A stretch of DNA of 29,448 bases from a virus. Below are positions 1 through 6,549 of the stretch, one piece after another; positions within the stretch are counted from its first letter, which is position 1, and each line of letters starts with the position of its first letter. The notes beneath the pieces were generated by a model. The model saw only the letters and a list, made by a program, of their open reading frames with translations. It ran no database searches and was not told the DNA's origin. The DNA is taken from positions 1-29,448 of the IMG/VR virus record IMGVR_UViG_3300022848_000043. The stretch is one strand, 5' to 3'. The position numbers and the translations under genes are program-made.

Positions 1-1219
1 ACTCTCGAAGATGCTCATTCTCAGGCTGTTCAATCGTTTCCTCCGGTGCATAGAACCGGCTAAAGCAAGCGAACGCATCGCCATCCTTAAACATGATTTC
101 AATCGCCGTAAGGTCTCGCTTTTCCGCTAGATCAACGCCAATTATGCATTCCTTGCCCAGAAAGTCCTCAATCTTTAGCGTCTCGTCTGATGCTTCCATG
201 TACCGTTGCACGTTGAAATAGGCATCGCGTGCCTGCACCCAAACATTCAGGTGCTTGGTTTTGAAGACCCCAGCCTTGCGAGGGCTTGTCAGCGCGTCCC
301 GTTGGCGGGTTAAAATGAAATCCTCACCTACCGAAACTCCAAAATTGGGATTGGCCTTGCGTAAAATTGCCGGGTCTGTCCAGTCGTCGCCCTCGTCAAT
401 CCCATACACCAGTGCAAACGTCTGTTCATCCTGGCGCGTGCCTTCCAACATTTTCTGCGCCTCGTCCTGCATCGCGTAGCAAGGCCCAGCAATGTTATCG
501 CCCGCCGTGGTGATGACCAACATCATAGGTTGCTCACGCGCACCCATGCCGGTCTCCATCGTGTTAAACATTCTATCGGTTTCATGCTCGTGGTACTCGT
601 CCACGATTGCCAACGTCGGGCTTGCCCCATCGCCAGGATTTCCGATCAGCGGCTCGAACCGGCTTTCATTGCTAAGGACGTGAAGATTGGAAGCGTTAAC
701 CCTTAGCCCATAGTGCGCGCACATGTCAGGCCGCTTTAGTGCCATCAATCGCGCTGGCCTGAAAACTTCCCAAGCCTGCTTTTCCGTGGTCGCGCCGCTG
801 TAAATCTCCGCGCCGTGTTCGCCGTCCGCCACCAGCATGTAAAGCCCGATAGCTGCAGCCAGCGCCGACTTGCCGTTTTTGCGCGGAACCAAAAGAAGAG
901 TGCGCCGGTATCGTCTCAGGTTATCCTTGCGCCGCATCCACCCAAAAACATTGCAGACCATGAAGACCTGCCACGGCTCCAGCTTGATAGTCTCTTTTTT
1001 CGCCGCCCACTTGCCCTTGGTGTGGGGCATCAACTCAATAAACTTCGCCGCCTTGTCCGCTGTATTCTTGTCGTACCGATAGGCAAACGCCGCGTCTTTC
1101 TGCCAATCCAAATCATCAAGGTGCCGCTGGCAAGCCATGACGACATACCGGCCCGCGTCGATCTTTCCGCTGATAACGTCGCGCGCATATTTTGCGGCAA
1201 CGGCTGAGAATGAAATCAC
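1..1219 (-). CDS. terL: Phage terminase large subunit (partial, C-terminus beyond the window)
   Basis: ATPase/nuclease that packages DNA into the prohead. I translated 406 codons on the minus strand, running off the left edge with no stop. A Walker A-like loop (VPRKNGKS, about residue 107) and a Walker B with catalytic acid (LAIVDEYHEH, about residue 200) are visible. An RNase H-fold nuclease motif (GVDLAEKRDLTAIEI) follows near residue 375, so most of the ATPase and the start of the nuclease domain are present. The start is GTG, overlapping the terminase small-subunit stop as GTGA. This is the HK97-type (YmfN-like) TerL family. The last part of the nuclease domain is missing only because the window ends. 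Confidence 0.95.
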   Translation of the reverse strand, partial: MISFSAVAAKYARDVISGKIDAGRYVVMACQRHLDDLDWQKDAAFAYRYDKNTADKAAKFIELMPHTKGKWAAKKETIKLEPWQVFMVCNVFGWMRRKDNLRRYRRTLLLVPRKNGKSALAAAIGLYMLVADGEHGAEIYSGATTEKQAWEVFRPARLMALKRPDMCAHYGLRVNASNLHVLSNESRFEPLIGNPGDGASPTLAIVDEYHEHETDRMFNTMETGMGAREQPMMLVITTAGDNIAGPCYAMQDEAQKMLEGTRQDEQTFALVYGIDEGDDWTDPAILRKANPNFGVSVGEDFILTRQRDALTSPRKAGVFKTKHLNVWVQARDAYFNVQRYMEASDETLKIEDFLGKECIIGVDLAEKRDLTAIEIMFKDGDAFACFSRFYAPEETIEQPENEHLRE

Positions 1220-1668
1220 CCCAGCGCCTTGAACGGATTAACATCAGCAGGCTTGCCCGCCGATACCTTAGACCGTGCCGCCGGGGTCAATCCAAACTCA
1301 GCCAGCAACGATTGCGCGTGCCGCATCGCCTCATTCCGCATAGCAACCTCCGGAGCCGCGCGGCGCATCCCGCTGTCTTGAGTGTAAACCCGCCCGCCGT
1401 CTTCGATAGCGGCGGTCATCAGTTCAACTTCTTCCAACCGGCTGGCCAATATCGCAAGCGCAACTTGATCATCTGGCGATGCAATCCCCATGCCCAAAAG
1501 AGTAGCCGAGATTTGCGCGAACAATTCAGACGCCCGTTCAGAAAGCCAATCCGGGCAACCGGCAACGCCAGGGTTTGCAGACGGCGCATCAGGGTTCATG
1601 CGGCAAGGCTGTGCAGTGCCAGAAAGCACTTTCAAATGGTCCGGTATTTTCTTTCGCCCGCCTGGCAT
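1216..1668 (-). CDS. terS: Phage terminase small subunit, P27-type
   Basis: DNA-recognition subunit of the packaging motor. The 150-residue product resembles the P27 family: a basic N-terminus (PGGRKKIPDHLK), a helical middle (DDQVALAILASRLEEVE) and the usual C-terminal signature EFGLTPAARSKV. An upstream in-frame TTG at 1677 is possible, but the ATG at 1668 with AAGG upstream fits better. Its stop overlaps the terL GTG, indicating translational coupling. About 100 bases upstream of it carry no gene. Confidence 0.9.
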   Translation of the reverse strand: MPGGRKKIPDHLKVLSGTAQPCRMNPDAPSANPGVAGCPDWLSERASELFAQISATLLGMGIASPDDQVALAILASRLEEVELMTAAIEDGGRVYTQDSGMRRAAPEVAMRNEAMRHAQSLLAEFGLTPAARSKVSAGKPADVNPFKALG

Positions 1669-1767
1669 TTCACGCAACCTTATTTCGTTTCAGTTTTGCA
1701 CGTGTAATAAAAACACTACCCACGCCGGTCCCGTTCCCACGGTGCTAGGGATTGACCCACCCCCTGC

Positions 1768-1956
1768 CTATTTATTGAGATTTCCGCATAAGAATTCCAC
1801 TATCCCAACGGGCATAGCGTCAACTTCATCGCATACCGCTATTGCTGTCTCGATCACTTTCCACAGCCGTTCGCCGCCTCGCGTGGCGATGTAGACCGAA
1901 CCGTCCGCGTCGCCTACTAGGCGCAGGGCTGGCGTCTCTGGTTGTCGTATGCTCAT
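1768..1956 (-). CDS. Small hypothetical protein, 62 aa
   Basis: Not recognised. The product begins MSIRQPETPALRLVGDADG and reads as a small alpha/beta protein. I chose the ATG at 1956 over an upstream in-frame ATG because it overlaps the stop of the preceding 49-codon gene as ATGA. It lies between an HNH nuclease gene and terS, a place where phages often carry small packaging-associated or accessory genes. Confidence 0.6.
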   Translation of the reverse strand: MSIRQPETPALRLVGDADGSVYIATRGGERLWKVIETAIAVCDEVDAMPVGIVEFLCGNLNK

Positions 1957-2102
1957 GTCATTTCCCACCGCTTAGGCACTACCGCCGACTTTGCCCTTGG
2001 CAGTACCTTTGGTGGCCCGCTGTTGCCCTTGGGCTGGTATCCATCAACCAGTGTGACGGGCTGTCTGTTCCACTCGGCCTTGATCCACTTGACTAGGCTC
2101 AT
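1953..2102 (-). CDS. Small basic hypothetical protein, 49 aa
   Basis: Not recognised. The peptide starts MSLVKWIKAEWNRQPVTLVD, is Lys/Arg-rich and ends in WEMT. An AGGGGAAAGA stretch precedes the ATG at good spacing, and its TGA overlaps the next gene's start (ATGA). This coupling is the main support for both small genes being real. Confidence 0.6.
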   Translation of the reverse strand: MSLVKWIKAEWNRQPVTLVDGYQPKGNSGPPKVLPRAKSAVVPKRWEMT

Positions 2103-2117
2103 GTTCTGTCTTTCCCC

Positions 2118-2360
2118 TTAGCACCAAATCGGCAGGCGGTCGGCCACGGTCCTGATCGGTTGGCTATAGTAACCCATTGGGCAAGGCGTCCGGTAAATCT
2201 TGTTTCGCCACAGCCTGTTTGCCTCGCGCGCTATCTGGTCCGGTGTTGCGTCTGGTGCCATGCCTTGTGGTGGTCCCATAGCGTTAGGCCCTAGCAATGC
2301 CACAGATGCCACGCTGATACGTTCGACGCTTGATGTGTAGTCAAACCAGTCTCGGGGCAT
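2118..2360 (-). CDS. Hypothetical protein, 80 aa
   Basis: Function unknown. The ATG at 2360 overlaps the stop of the upstream HNH gene as TGATG; a TTG one codon earlier is the only alternative. The product begins MPRDWFDYTSSVERI and carries a short helical stretch (DQIAREANRLWRNKIYR). Proximity to the HNH nuclease and terminase genes suggests a packaging-region accessory protein, but nothing in the sequence shows a reaction. Confidence 0.6.
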   Translation of the reverse strand: MPRDWFDYTSSVERISVASVALLGPNAMGPPQGMAPDATPDQIAREANRLWRNKIYRTPCPMGYYSQPIRTVADRLPIWC

Positions 2361-2731
2361 CAAGTCTTTCCCTTTGCTCTGGCCACGCGCTCTAGCAGGT
2401 CATCGCCGCTATACCGTGCCTCTAGGCTGGCCTTGGTGCCGTTGTGACACGAAACACAACAGGCTGTGAATGTGTTGTTCCAGAATAGTTCTGGATCGCC
2501 TTCATGCGGTATGTCGTGGTCTGTGACCCTTGCCGCCTTGGTTGCTCCCTTGCCTAGGCAGTATTCGCATAGCGGGTTGCAGTACAAGAACGCCTTAGAA
2601 AACTTATCCCATTCGGTTGTATATCCACGGTCGCGGGCTGATCCTCTGCGTTCGCGCGGTCGGTGTCGTGCTGTGATCTGGTGGGCTTTGCCTACTGTCA
2701 GGCGCTTGTGCTGTTCTGGCGCGCTAGGCAA
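2360..2731 (-). CDS. HNH endonuclease (terminase-associated type)
   Basis: Predicted metal-dependent nuclease, 123 aa. It shows a treble-clef zinc site (CNPLCEYC and CCVSCHNG) around an HNH core: TDHDIPHEGDPELFWNN then SCHNGTKA. The N-terminus (MPSAPEQHK, later a GYTTEWDKF-type segment) matches the layout of phage HNH proteins that sit beside terminase and stimulate cleavage of packaged DNA. The start is TTG, overlapping the 2OG oxygenase stop; no better in-frame ATG exists and no strong Shine-Dalgarno is visible, so coupling probably drives it. Confidence 0.85.
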   Translation of the reverse strand: MPSAPEQHKRLTVGKAHQITARHRPRERRGSARDRGYTTEWDKFSKAFLYCNPLCEYCLGKGATKAARVTDHDIPHEGDPELFWNNTFTACCVSCHNGTKASLEARYSGDDLLERVARAKGKT

Positions 2732-3188
2732 TGACGTTGAACGCTATGCTCGTGCGCGCCTGCGTTGCGGGCTGTGTCCAGTGTATCATATCAGCAGCGA
2801 AGATTAGCGCAGTGCCTGCCTTTGGCTTGTGGTCTGTTTGGCCATAGCAGAATAAGCCGCCGCTCTGAATGAAATACACGCCCGCCCATGCATTGATTGC
2901 GTTTGGGCCAGCCTTGATGTGGTCATGTGGTGCCAGGGAATCGCCTATTGCGTGCTCAACACCCCATGCGTCGATCTGTTCAGGATTGCCCGGAATGATT
3001 GATTGTAGCCATTCGGCAAGCGGTGCTGTGTCAGGGTCGGCGAACAGCGTCTTTGGTCCGGCCCATGATCCGCCAATGCCCAGCTTGCTTGATGGACTTG
3101 CGGCCTTCTGACGGCCGATAGCAGCAACAATAGCGGATCGGTGCCTCAAGGCGTCTTTGAATTTGTGGGTTTTCAGAATGTCGGTCAT
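2724..3188 (-). CDS. 2OG-Fe(II) oxygenase-like protein
   Basis: Predicted 2-oxoglutarate/Fe(II)-dependent dioxygenase, 154 aa, close to the small TIGR02466/2OG-FeII_Oxy_5 type. Visible features in order: PHDHIKAG (iron ligands around H88 to H90), WAGVYFIQ strand, KPKAGTALIFAADMIHWTQP with the distal iron ligand H136, and RTSIAFNV with R145 as candidate 2OG-binding arginine. The ATG at 3188 lies one base past the stop of the spike-base gene, with GGTGAT upstream. It sits in the head-spike region, so it could hydroxylate a virion or host protein; the substrate is unknown. The family is inferred from motif spacing only. Confidence 0.7.
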   Translation of the reverse strand: MTDILKTHKFKDALRHRSAIVAAIGRQKAASPSSKLGIGGSWAGPKTLFADPDTAPLAEWLQSIIPGNPEQIDAWGVEHAIGDSLAPHDHIKAGPNAINAWAGVYFIQSGGLFCYGQTDHKPKAGTALIFAADMIHWTQPATQARTSIAFNVIA

Positions 3189-3189
3189 A

Positions 3190-3450
3190 TCACCAAAGCG
3201 CAACCATGTTAGTAGCTGTAGTGCTGGTGCTGTTGATCCTAGTGCAGCGAATGGGCAGGATGCTGCCAGATGCGGCTCCCGTGAATGTCACCGCCGCCCC
3301 ATTCACGACGGCCACAACTACGCCGCCCACGCCCACGAACACGCCGCGCGTGGTGTTGGACAAGTCGGTGCTGTCGTGTGGTGTGATAGCCACCGCGTTG
3401 GACGCAGGGGCGTCGATACTGTCGGTGTAGTTCGAGAATACATCAGCCAT
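3190..3450 (-). CDS. GTA-type capsid spike base protein (RCAP_rcc01079-like)
   Basis: An 86-aa protein whose pattern matches the small spike-base family known from the Rhodobacter capsulatus GTA: a D-S-x-x-A-P start region (YTDSIDAPASNAVAITPHD), a Gly/Val strand (GVFVGVGGVVVAVVNGAAV) and the terminal SGSILPIRCTRINSTSTTA. In GTA this protein sits on capsid pentamers and holds the spike fibre. It is preceded by GATAGGAT before the ATG and follows the LamG-like gene, which would be its fibre partner. I matched it from memory of the family. Confidence 0.8.
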   Translation of the reverse strand: MADVFSNYTDSIDAPASNAVAITPHDSTDLSNTTRGVFVGVGGVVVAVVNGAAVTFTGAASGSILPIRCTRINSTSTTATNMVALW

Positions 3451-3481
3451 TAGTTATCCTATCATTGGATCGTGTGAGTTA

Positions 3482-3574
3482 TTATATGCCTTGAACAACC
3501 TGCACCAGGCCCATAGCCGCCAGAACCGCCAAGGCGTTATCACCGGCGCACGCGGTCAGCTTGTCATGCGTCAT
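3482..3574 (-). CDS. Tiny hydrophobic peptide gene, 30 aa
   Basis: The product starts MTHDKLTACAGDNALAVLAA and has a hydrophobic second half. Its ATG overlaps the TGA of the LamG-like spike gene (ATGA), and it fills the gap between that gene and the spike-base gene. Function unknown. Support is only the coupling and the otherwise unexplained 120-base gap. Confidence 0.45.
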   Translation of the reverse strand: MTHDKLTACAGDNALAVLAAMGLVQVVQGI

Positions 3575-4290
3575 GGCACCAGCGCCATAAACGAGTCGCT
3601 AAGATCACCGCGTTCGGTTTCGGTTATTTCCCTGTCGATTGCCAGAACGGAGAATACATCGCCGGGGGTGTATATTCCGAACGGAGAGAGTTTACCGATT
3701 GAAGGAGTTTCCCAAGCCGTCGAGTTCGTAGTGATGTCGAAAATTACCGATTTAGCAGATTGTGCCGCTGTGTATAACGCACCGCGCGTTGTTCCGGCGA
3801 ATAGTACATTGTCGAAGTATGCCGAGTTCAACGTGACCCCAGCAGTCGTAAGGGCAGTACTCCCGGCCCCGCTGTCTCCTAGCATTGCATACGGAGAGCT
3901 AGACGGGCCATTCATCAAAAGCACAAAAGTCCGCGCCAACGGCTTGAACGCCATTGCAAACGTCACGCGCTTGCTGGCTAGGTTCATACCCGTTTGCAGG
4001 GCATCGTTTGTTGTGTCGCTCTCGTAGTAATACGAGTCATTCGCAGCCTGCCTCAGCACCATCCGCGCGTCAGCCGTGGCTTGCAATCCGTGGTTTGCTT
4101 TCCCGCTGGAATCCGTCACGCCGCCGATTGCATTACCAAGTGTCGTCGAGGTTGTCCGCGCAGTGTCGGTAAATGTCGTCGCAAGCGATGGCTGCCAGTA
4201 CCAGCCGTCATCAGCGGGTGCGAACAGGGACGCGGGCGAAAACCCCGCAAGTGTTTGTGACCCCATTCTGAGGCCCATACCTAAACGCAT
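3571..4290 (-). CDS. LamG/concanavalin-like head spike or fibre protein
   Basis: 239 aa. After a short N-terminus the sequence reads like a LamG/ConA-like jelly roll: TDSSGKANHGLQATADARM, then RVTFAMAFKPLARTF and alternating beta strands, ending in DREITETERGDLSDSFM. This fold usually binds glycans. In GTAs the spike base gene is paired with a spike fibre gene, and here the two are neighbours, so a capsid-spike fibre is the most likely role (inference). The ATG has GAGGAC 8 bases upstream. A second in-frame ATG follows within a few codons. Confidence 0.65.
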   Translation of the reverse strand: MRLGMGLRMGSQTLAGFSPASLFAPADDGWYWQPSLATTFTDTARTTSTTLGNAIGGVTDSSGKANHGLQATADARMVLRQAANDSYYYESDTTNDALQTGMNLASKRVTFAMAFKPLARTFVLLMNGPSSSPYAMLGDSGAGSTALTTAGVTLNSAYFDNVLFAGTTRGALYTAAQSAKSVIFDITTNSTAWETPSIGKLSPFGIYTPGDVFSVLAIDREITETERGDLSDSFMALVP

Positions 4291-4447
4291 TTCATATTGT
4301 CCTCATAGCCCCCGGATATTCGGCGCGCCTTTGCGGGCTCCCGTTGTGAGGTGTTATTCTTGGCGCGGAAGGATGCGCGGTTTTGCTGTGATGCCTGCCG
4401 GATGGCGTTTAGTCGGTTATCTCGCGAATAGGTGTGGGCAGGTCGAA

Positions 4448-4467
4448 GGGCGGGCAGTTTCCCGCCC
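4448..4467 (-). other. GC-rich hairpin without U-tract
   Basis: GGGCGGG and CCCGCCC form a perfect 7-bp stem around a 6-base loop (CAGTTT). No T-run follows on either strand, so it is not a classical intrinsic terminator. It lies downstream of the tRNA-like sequence in the direction of transcription and could be a processing or pause element. Confidence 0.5.
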
Positions 4468-4525
4468 GCCGGAACGATCCTACTTCTAGGTTGTGCATAG
4501 TTCCAGATCATAGGTTGAGACACGA

Positions 4526-4600
4526 TACCGATGGCGGGAATTGAACCCGCGACCTGACTGCAATACGCGCTGCCTGCTCTCCCAACTGAGCTACACCGGA
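4526..4600 (-). tRNA. tRNA-like gene with irregular anticodon arm
   Basis: The minus strand shows a 7-base acceptor (TCCGGTG pairing with CATCGGT at six of seven positions, end pair T-T), a perfect D-arm (GCTC AGTTGGGA GAGC) and a perfect T-arm (GCGGG TTCAATT CCCGC). The 25 bases between them are 2-3 longer than normal and form no standard 5-bp anticodon stem with a U33, so the anticodon cannot be read. No CCA is encoded. It may be a degenerate tRNA, a tRNA mimic or a diverged phage tRNA. Confidence 0.6.
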
Positions 4601-4780
4601 GCCGCGCCTCATGTAGATCGCCCGACCGGGAATGCCCAATCCGCATAAGCGACCCGCATCAATCGCGGTTAAATAGCTTGCGCATGTGGCGTCGCGATGG
4701 GCGTGAGCCGGTGCAACGTCCGCGCGCTAGTCCTACCCATCGTCGGCCCTGAATGTCCGCTCTAGGCGTAGCGTGTCCTA

Positions 4781-4809
4781 GATGTAACGCGGATTCACTT
4801 AGCAGTCAA
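4781..4809 (-). promoter_or_regulatory. Possible minus-strand promoter ahead of tRNA-like and late genes
   Basis: On the minus strand TTGACT is followed after 17 bases by TACATC. The -35 is good and the -10 is weak. It begins just past the stop of the NusG-like gene and would serve the tRNA-like sequence and the late genes. Confidence 0.3.
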
Positions 4810-4819
4810 GTCGCGCCCA

Positions 4820-5383
4820 TCACGTCACCCTCTCCAGCTTATCAACTTGCGCGCTGCCCCGAATTCCTATGAGGCTGTCGAACCATCCCACGCCGCCGCG
4901 AATGCTGTTTATATCCACGCATTTCCCGGCTAGCGGCCCCTGCGTTATCCTAGCCACGTCACCGACGCGCAGGCGTTGAAGTTCAAGCCTAGCTTCTTCC
5001 AGCCGCTCCGCCTCTGTCGGCAGGCCTTGCAGTTGGCGGATCGTTTCGCTGGGGATGATGATGGGAACTCCGTTGACTGACATAGGCCCAATAATCATAC
5101 GGCGCAGGCGTAAGATGTGCCATTGCGGATAGTGCGTGAATTTAGCGTAGATCAGGCGCGTTATGCTGGGGCGTTGCCATGTGATTTTGCGGCCATGTGC
5201 CCAGCGTTGCATTTCCTCGAAAGGGTAGAATGCAAAGACGCCCTTGGCTTTCAGGGCCTCGCGGGCCGCGCGCTCCTTTTGTGGTGCTACCCATAGCGGA
5301 TGCCATGCCGGGGCGTCCATTTTGCCCGTCGTGATATCCATTGATCGGTCTAGTGGGAATGTGTCGCCGATGTGGTAGGTCAT
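4820..5383 (-). CDS. NusG/RfaH-like transcription elongation factor
   Basis: 187 aa with the NusG layout: an NGN-like domain starting at W27 (WHPLWVAPQKERAAREALKA, then GVFAFYPFEE) to about residue 115, a helical linker, and a KOW-like motif at residues 138-165 (LRVGDVARITQGPLAGK). Specialised NusG paralogs bind RNA polymerase and act as operon-specific antiterminators. This one lies immediately upstream of the late packaging and virion genes, so late antitermination is the natural inference. The ATG overlaps the stop of an 8-codon frame (MAQRRGIA) as ATGA, suggesting coupled translation. Confidence 0.8.
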   Translation of the reverse strand: MTYHIGDTFPLDRSMDITTGKMDAPAWHPLWVAPQKERAAREALKAKGVFAFYPFEEMQRWAHGRKITWQRPSITRLIYAKFTHYPQWHILRLRRMIIGPMSVNGVPIIIPSETIRQLQGLPTEAERLEEARLELQRLRVGDVARITQGPLAGKCVDINSIRGGVGWFDSLIGIRGSAQVDKLERVT

Positions 5384-5405
5384 GCGATGCCCCGCCTTTG
5401 CGCCA

Positions 5406-5492
5406 TCAGAACAGCCCCCGATAATAATTCTTACCGCATCTGCCGAACAGCGCCGAGATGCCCTTTTGTTGCGCGCGTTGTTCTGGCGTCAT
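5406..5492 (-). CDS. Possible 28-aa peptide gene
   Basis: Starts MTPEQRAQQKGISALFGRCG and stops as TGATG, overlapping an 8-codon frame that in turn overlaps the nusG-like start. The unbroken chain of stop/start overlaps is the only support. A GAGGA lies upstream but further than usual. Function unknown; it may simply be a translational relay. Confidence 0.35.
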   Translation of the reverse strand: MTPEQRAQQKGISALFGRCGKNYYRGLF

Positions 5493-5513
5493 TTTCGGCC
5501 CCGGTTCCTCTGC

Positions 5514-5660
5514 CTAGCTTATCGGCCTTCCGCGCCAAAATCCACTCTTAAGCGGCTTAGATAAAGCCCCGCGCGTGACACCGAAAGAGGCGGCGCATGC
5601 CTTGGTGCTTTCATAAGTCACGCCGTCATAGATCGTAGGCCGGGATGATGTGCCTCCCAT
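5514..5660 (-). CDS. Small HTH-like protein, 48 aa
   Basis: Overlaps the stop of the upstream HTH gene as TAATG. The segment GVTYESTKACAASFGVTRGA resembles the short helix-turn-helix seen in NUMOD-type DNA-binding modules of phage HNH proteins (a weak match by eye). It could be a free-standing DNA-binding peptide or the remnant of a larger homing-nuclease gene. Confidence 0.55.
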   Translation of the reverse strand: MGGTSSRPTIYDGVTYESTKACAASFGVTRGALSKPLKSGFWRGRPIS

Positions 5661-6097
5661 TATGCAATCCGCCCGGCAGAGGGCTGGCGCGCGAAAGTTA
5701 TGTTCAACCGCAGCGCCGCGTCGGCCACCCCCGATTTGCTAACTCCCATTATTGCCGCTGTTTCTTTTTGTGTCAGACCACCGGCGCAAGCCGTGCGATA
5801 TTCTTCATTCCGTGCCTCTAATTTTTTCCGATACGCGCTTTTCGGTTTTACGCGAATGTTTTTCAGGTGATAATTTACTATCTTCAAAGTAAACCCGGTA
5901 AGTGTAGCGATGGCTCCAGGCGATAGCCCACGTAAATGAGCCTCAACAACCCGTCGGCATGTTTCATGCGGCTTTGGCGCGGATTGTGGGCTGATGCGGC
6001 CTGTGCCTTCGCCTCTGGTGTATACTCGCCGAAAGGCCGCGTTGCATTTCTTCGCGTCAATCATCATTGCCTCTAGCGGTGTCATTGCTTTGATCAT
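5660..6097 (-). CDS. Protein with two helix-turn-helix segments, 145 aa
   Basis: Two HTH-like segments are visible: LSPGAIATLTGFTLKIVNYH (about residues 58-77) and LTQKETAAIMGVSKSGVADA (about residues 108-127). This suggests a DNA-binding regulator. It is followed by the small HTH-like gene and then by the NusG-like gene, so it may belong to a middle-to-late control group. The start is the ATG at 6097. Family not recognised. Confidence 0.65.
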   Translation of the reverse strand: MIKAMTPLEAMMIDAKKCNAAFRRVYTRGEGTGRISPQSAPKPHETCRRVVEAHLRGLSPGAIATLTGFTLKIVNYHLKNIRVKPKSAYRKKLEARNEEYRTACAGGLTQKETAAIMGVSKSGVADAALRLNITFARQPSAGRIA

Positions 6098-6132
6098 TGT
6101 GTGTCTCCCATTCGTTTCGCGGGGATTGCCCC

Positions 6133-6549
6133 CTATCCGATTCTGTCATTCATTCGCTGAGACGAGACTAAGCCCGCTGAGAATACAGCCGCTTGCACTC
6201 GTGACGGTATGCCCATCGTCGGCAGTGGCTTGTCGCTGTTGATCCAGTCAGCCCAGAATTTCAGCGTGACTACCGGCGCGGAACCTATTGGGTCGGTCCA
6301 GTCGTCTTCCCACCGCCTGTTGTGCAAGTAGGTCGCCGGGTGCAGCCAAGTGGCATCGGGGTTTTCCTTGCGCCACCAGCGATAGAACCCGGCAACAGCG
6401 TCCGTTGCGGCCTTGCGTGCTGTCTGGCCTAGCTGCTTCCATTTCCGTTCCGCAGCGGCGCGGGCTATCTTGCATGGTACCAATGCCCAGAATTCCGCGA
6501 ACGTGGTTTCAGTGACTAGCGGGGCGTCGTGGCCGAATAGGTCAGTCAT
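6133..6549 (-). CDS. Phage replication-associated protein-like, 138 aa
   Basis: The segment FAEFWALVPCKIARAAAERK followed by HPATYLHNRRWEDDW resembles the C-terminal domain common in phage replisome-organiser and DnaT-like proteins (an F-W-x-x-Y/V-P start and a P-x-T-Y-L-x-x-x-R-W-E-D end). The N-terminal DNA-binding part usual for such proteins is missing, so it may be a stand-alone version. The ATG overlaps the RNA ligase stop (ATGA). Confidence 0.55.
   Translation of the reverse strand: MTDLFGHDAPLVTETTFAEFWALVPCKIARAAAERKWKQLGQTARKAATDAVAGFYRWWRKENPDATWLHPATYLHNRRWEDDWTDPIGSAPVVTLKFWADWINSDKPLPTMGIPSRVQAAVFSAGLVSSQRMNDRIG

Larger units (their letters stand above)
4291..4819 (-). other. 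529-base gene-poor stretch upstream of the spike genes
   Basis: Between the LamG-like gene and the NusG-like gene I find no convincing protein gene. It holds the tRNA-like sequence, a GC hairpin on its 3' side and a possible minus-strand promoter just past the NusG-like stop. Short minus-strand frames exist (for example 29 codons from 4498) but lack a ribosome site, and one of them runs through the tRNA-like sequence. A long leader after a NusG-like gene would suit transcription control of the late genes. Confidence 0.6.

Noticed and set aside
4409-4498. 29-codon minus-strand frame starting MHNLEVGSF
   Set aside because: Plausible composition, but no ribosome site, it contains the GC hairpin, and no neighbour is coupled to it.
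4281-4646. 121-codon minus-strand frame
   Set aside because: It runs straight through the tRNA-like sequence and its hairpin, with no ribosome site or family pattern.
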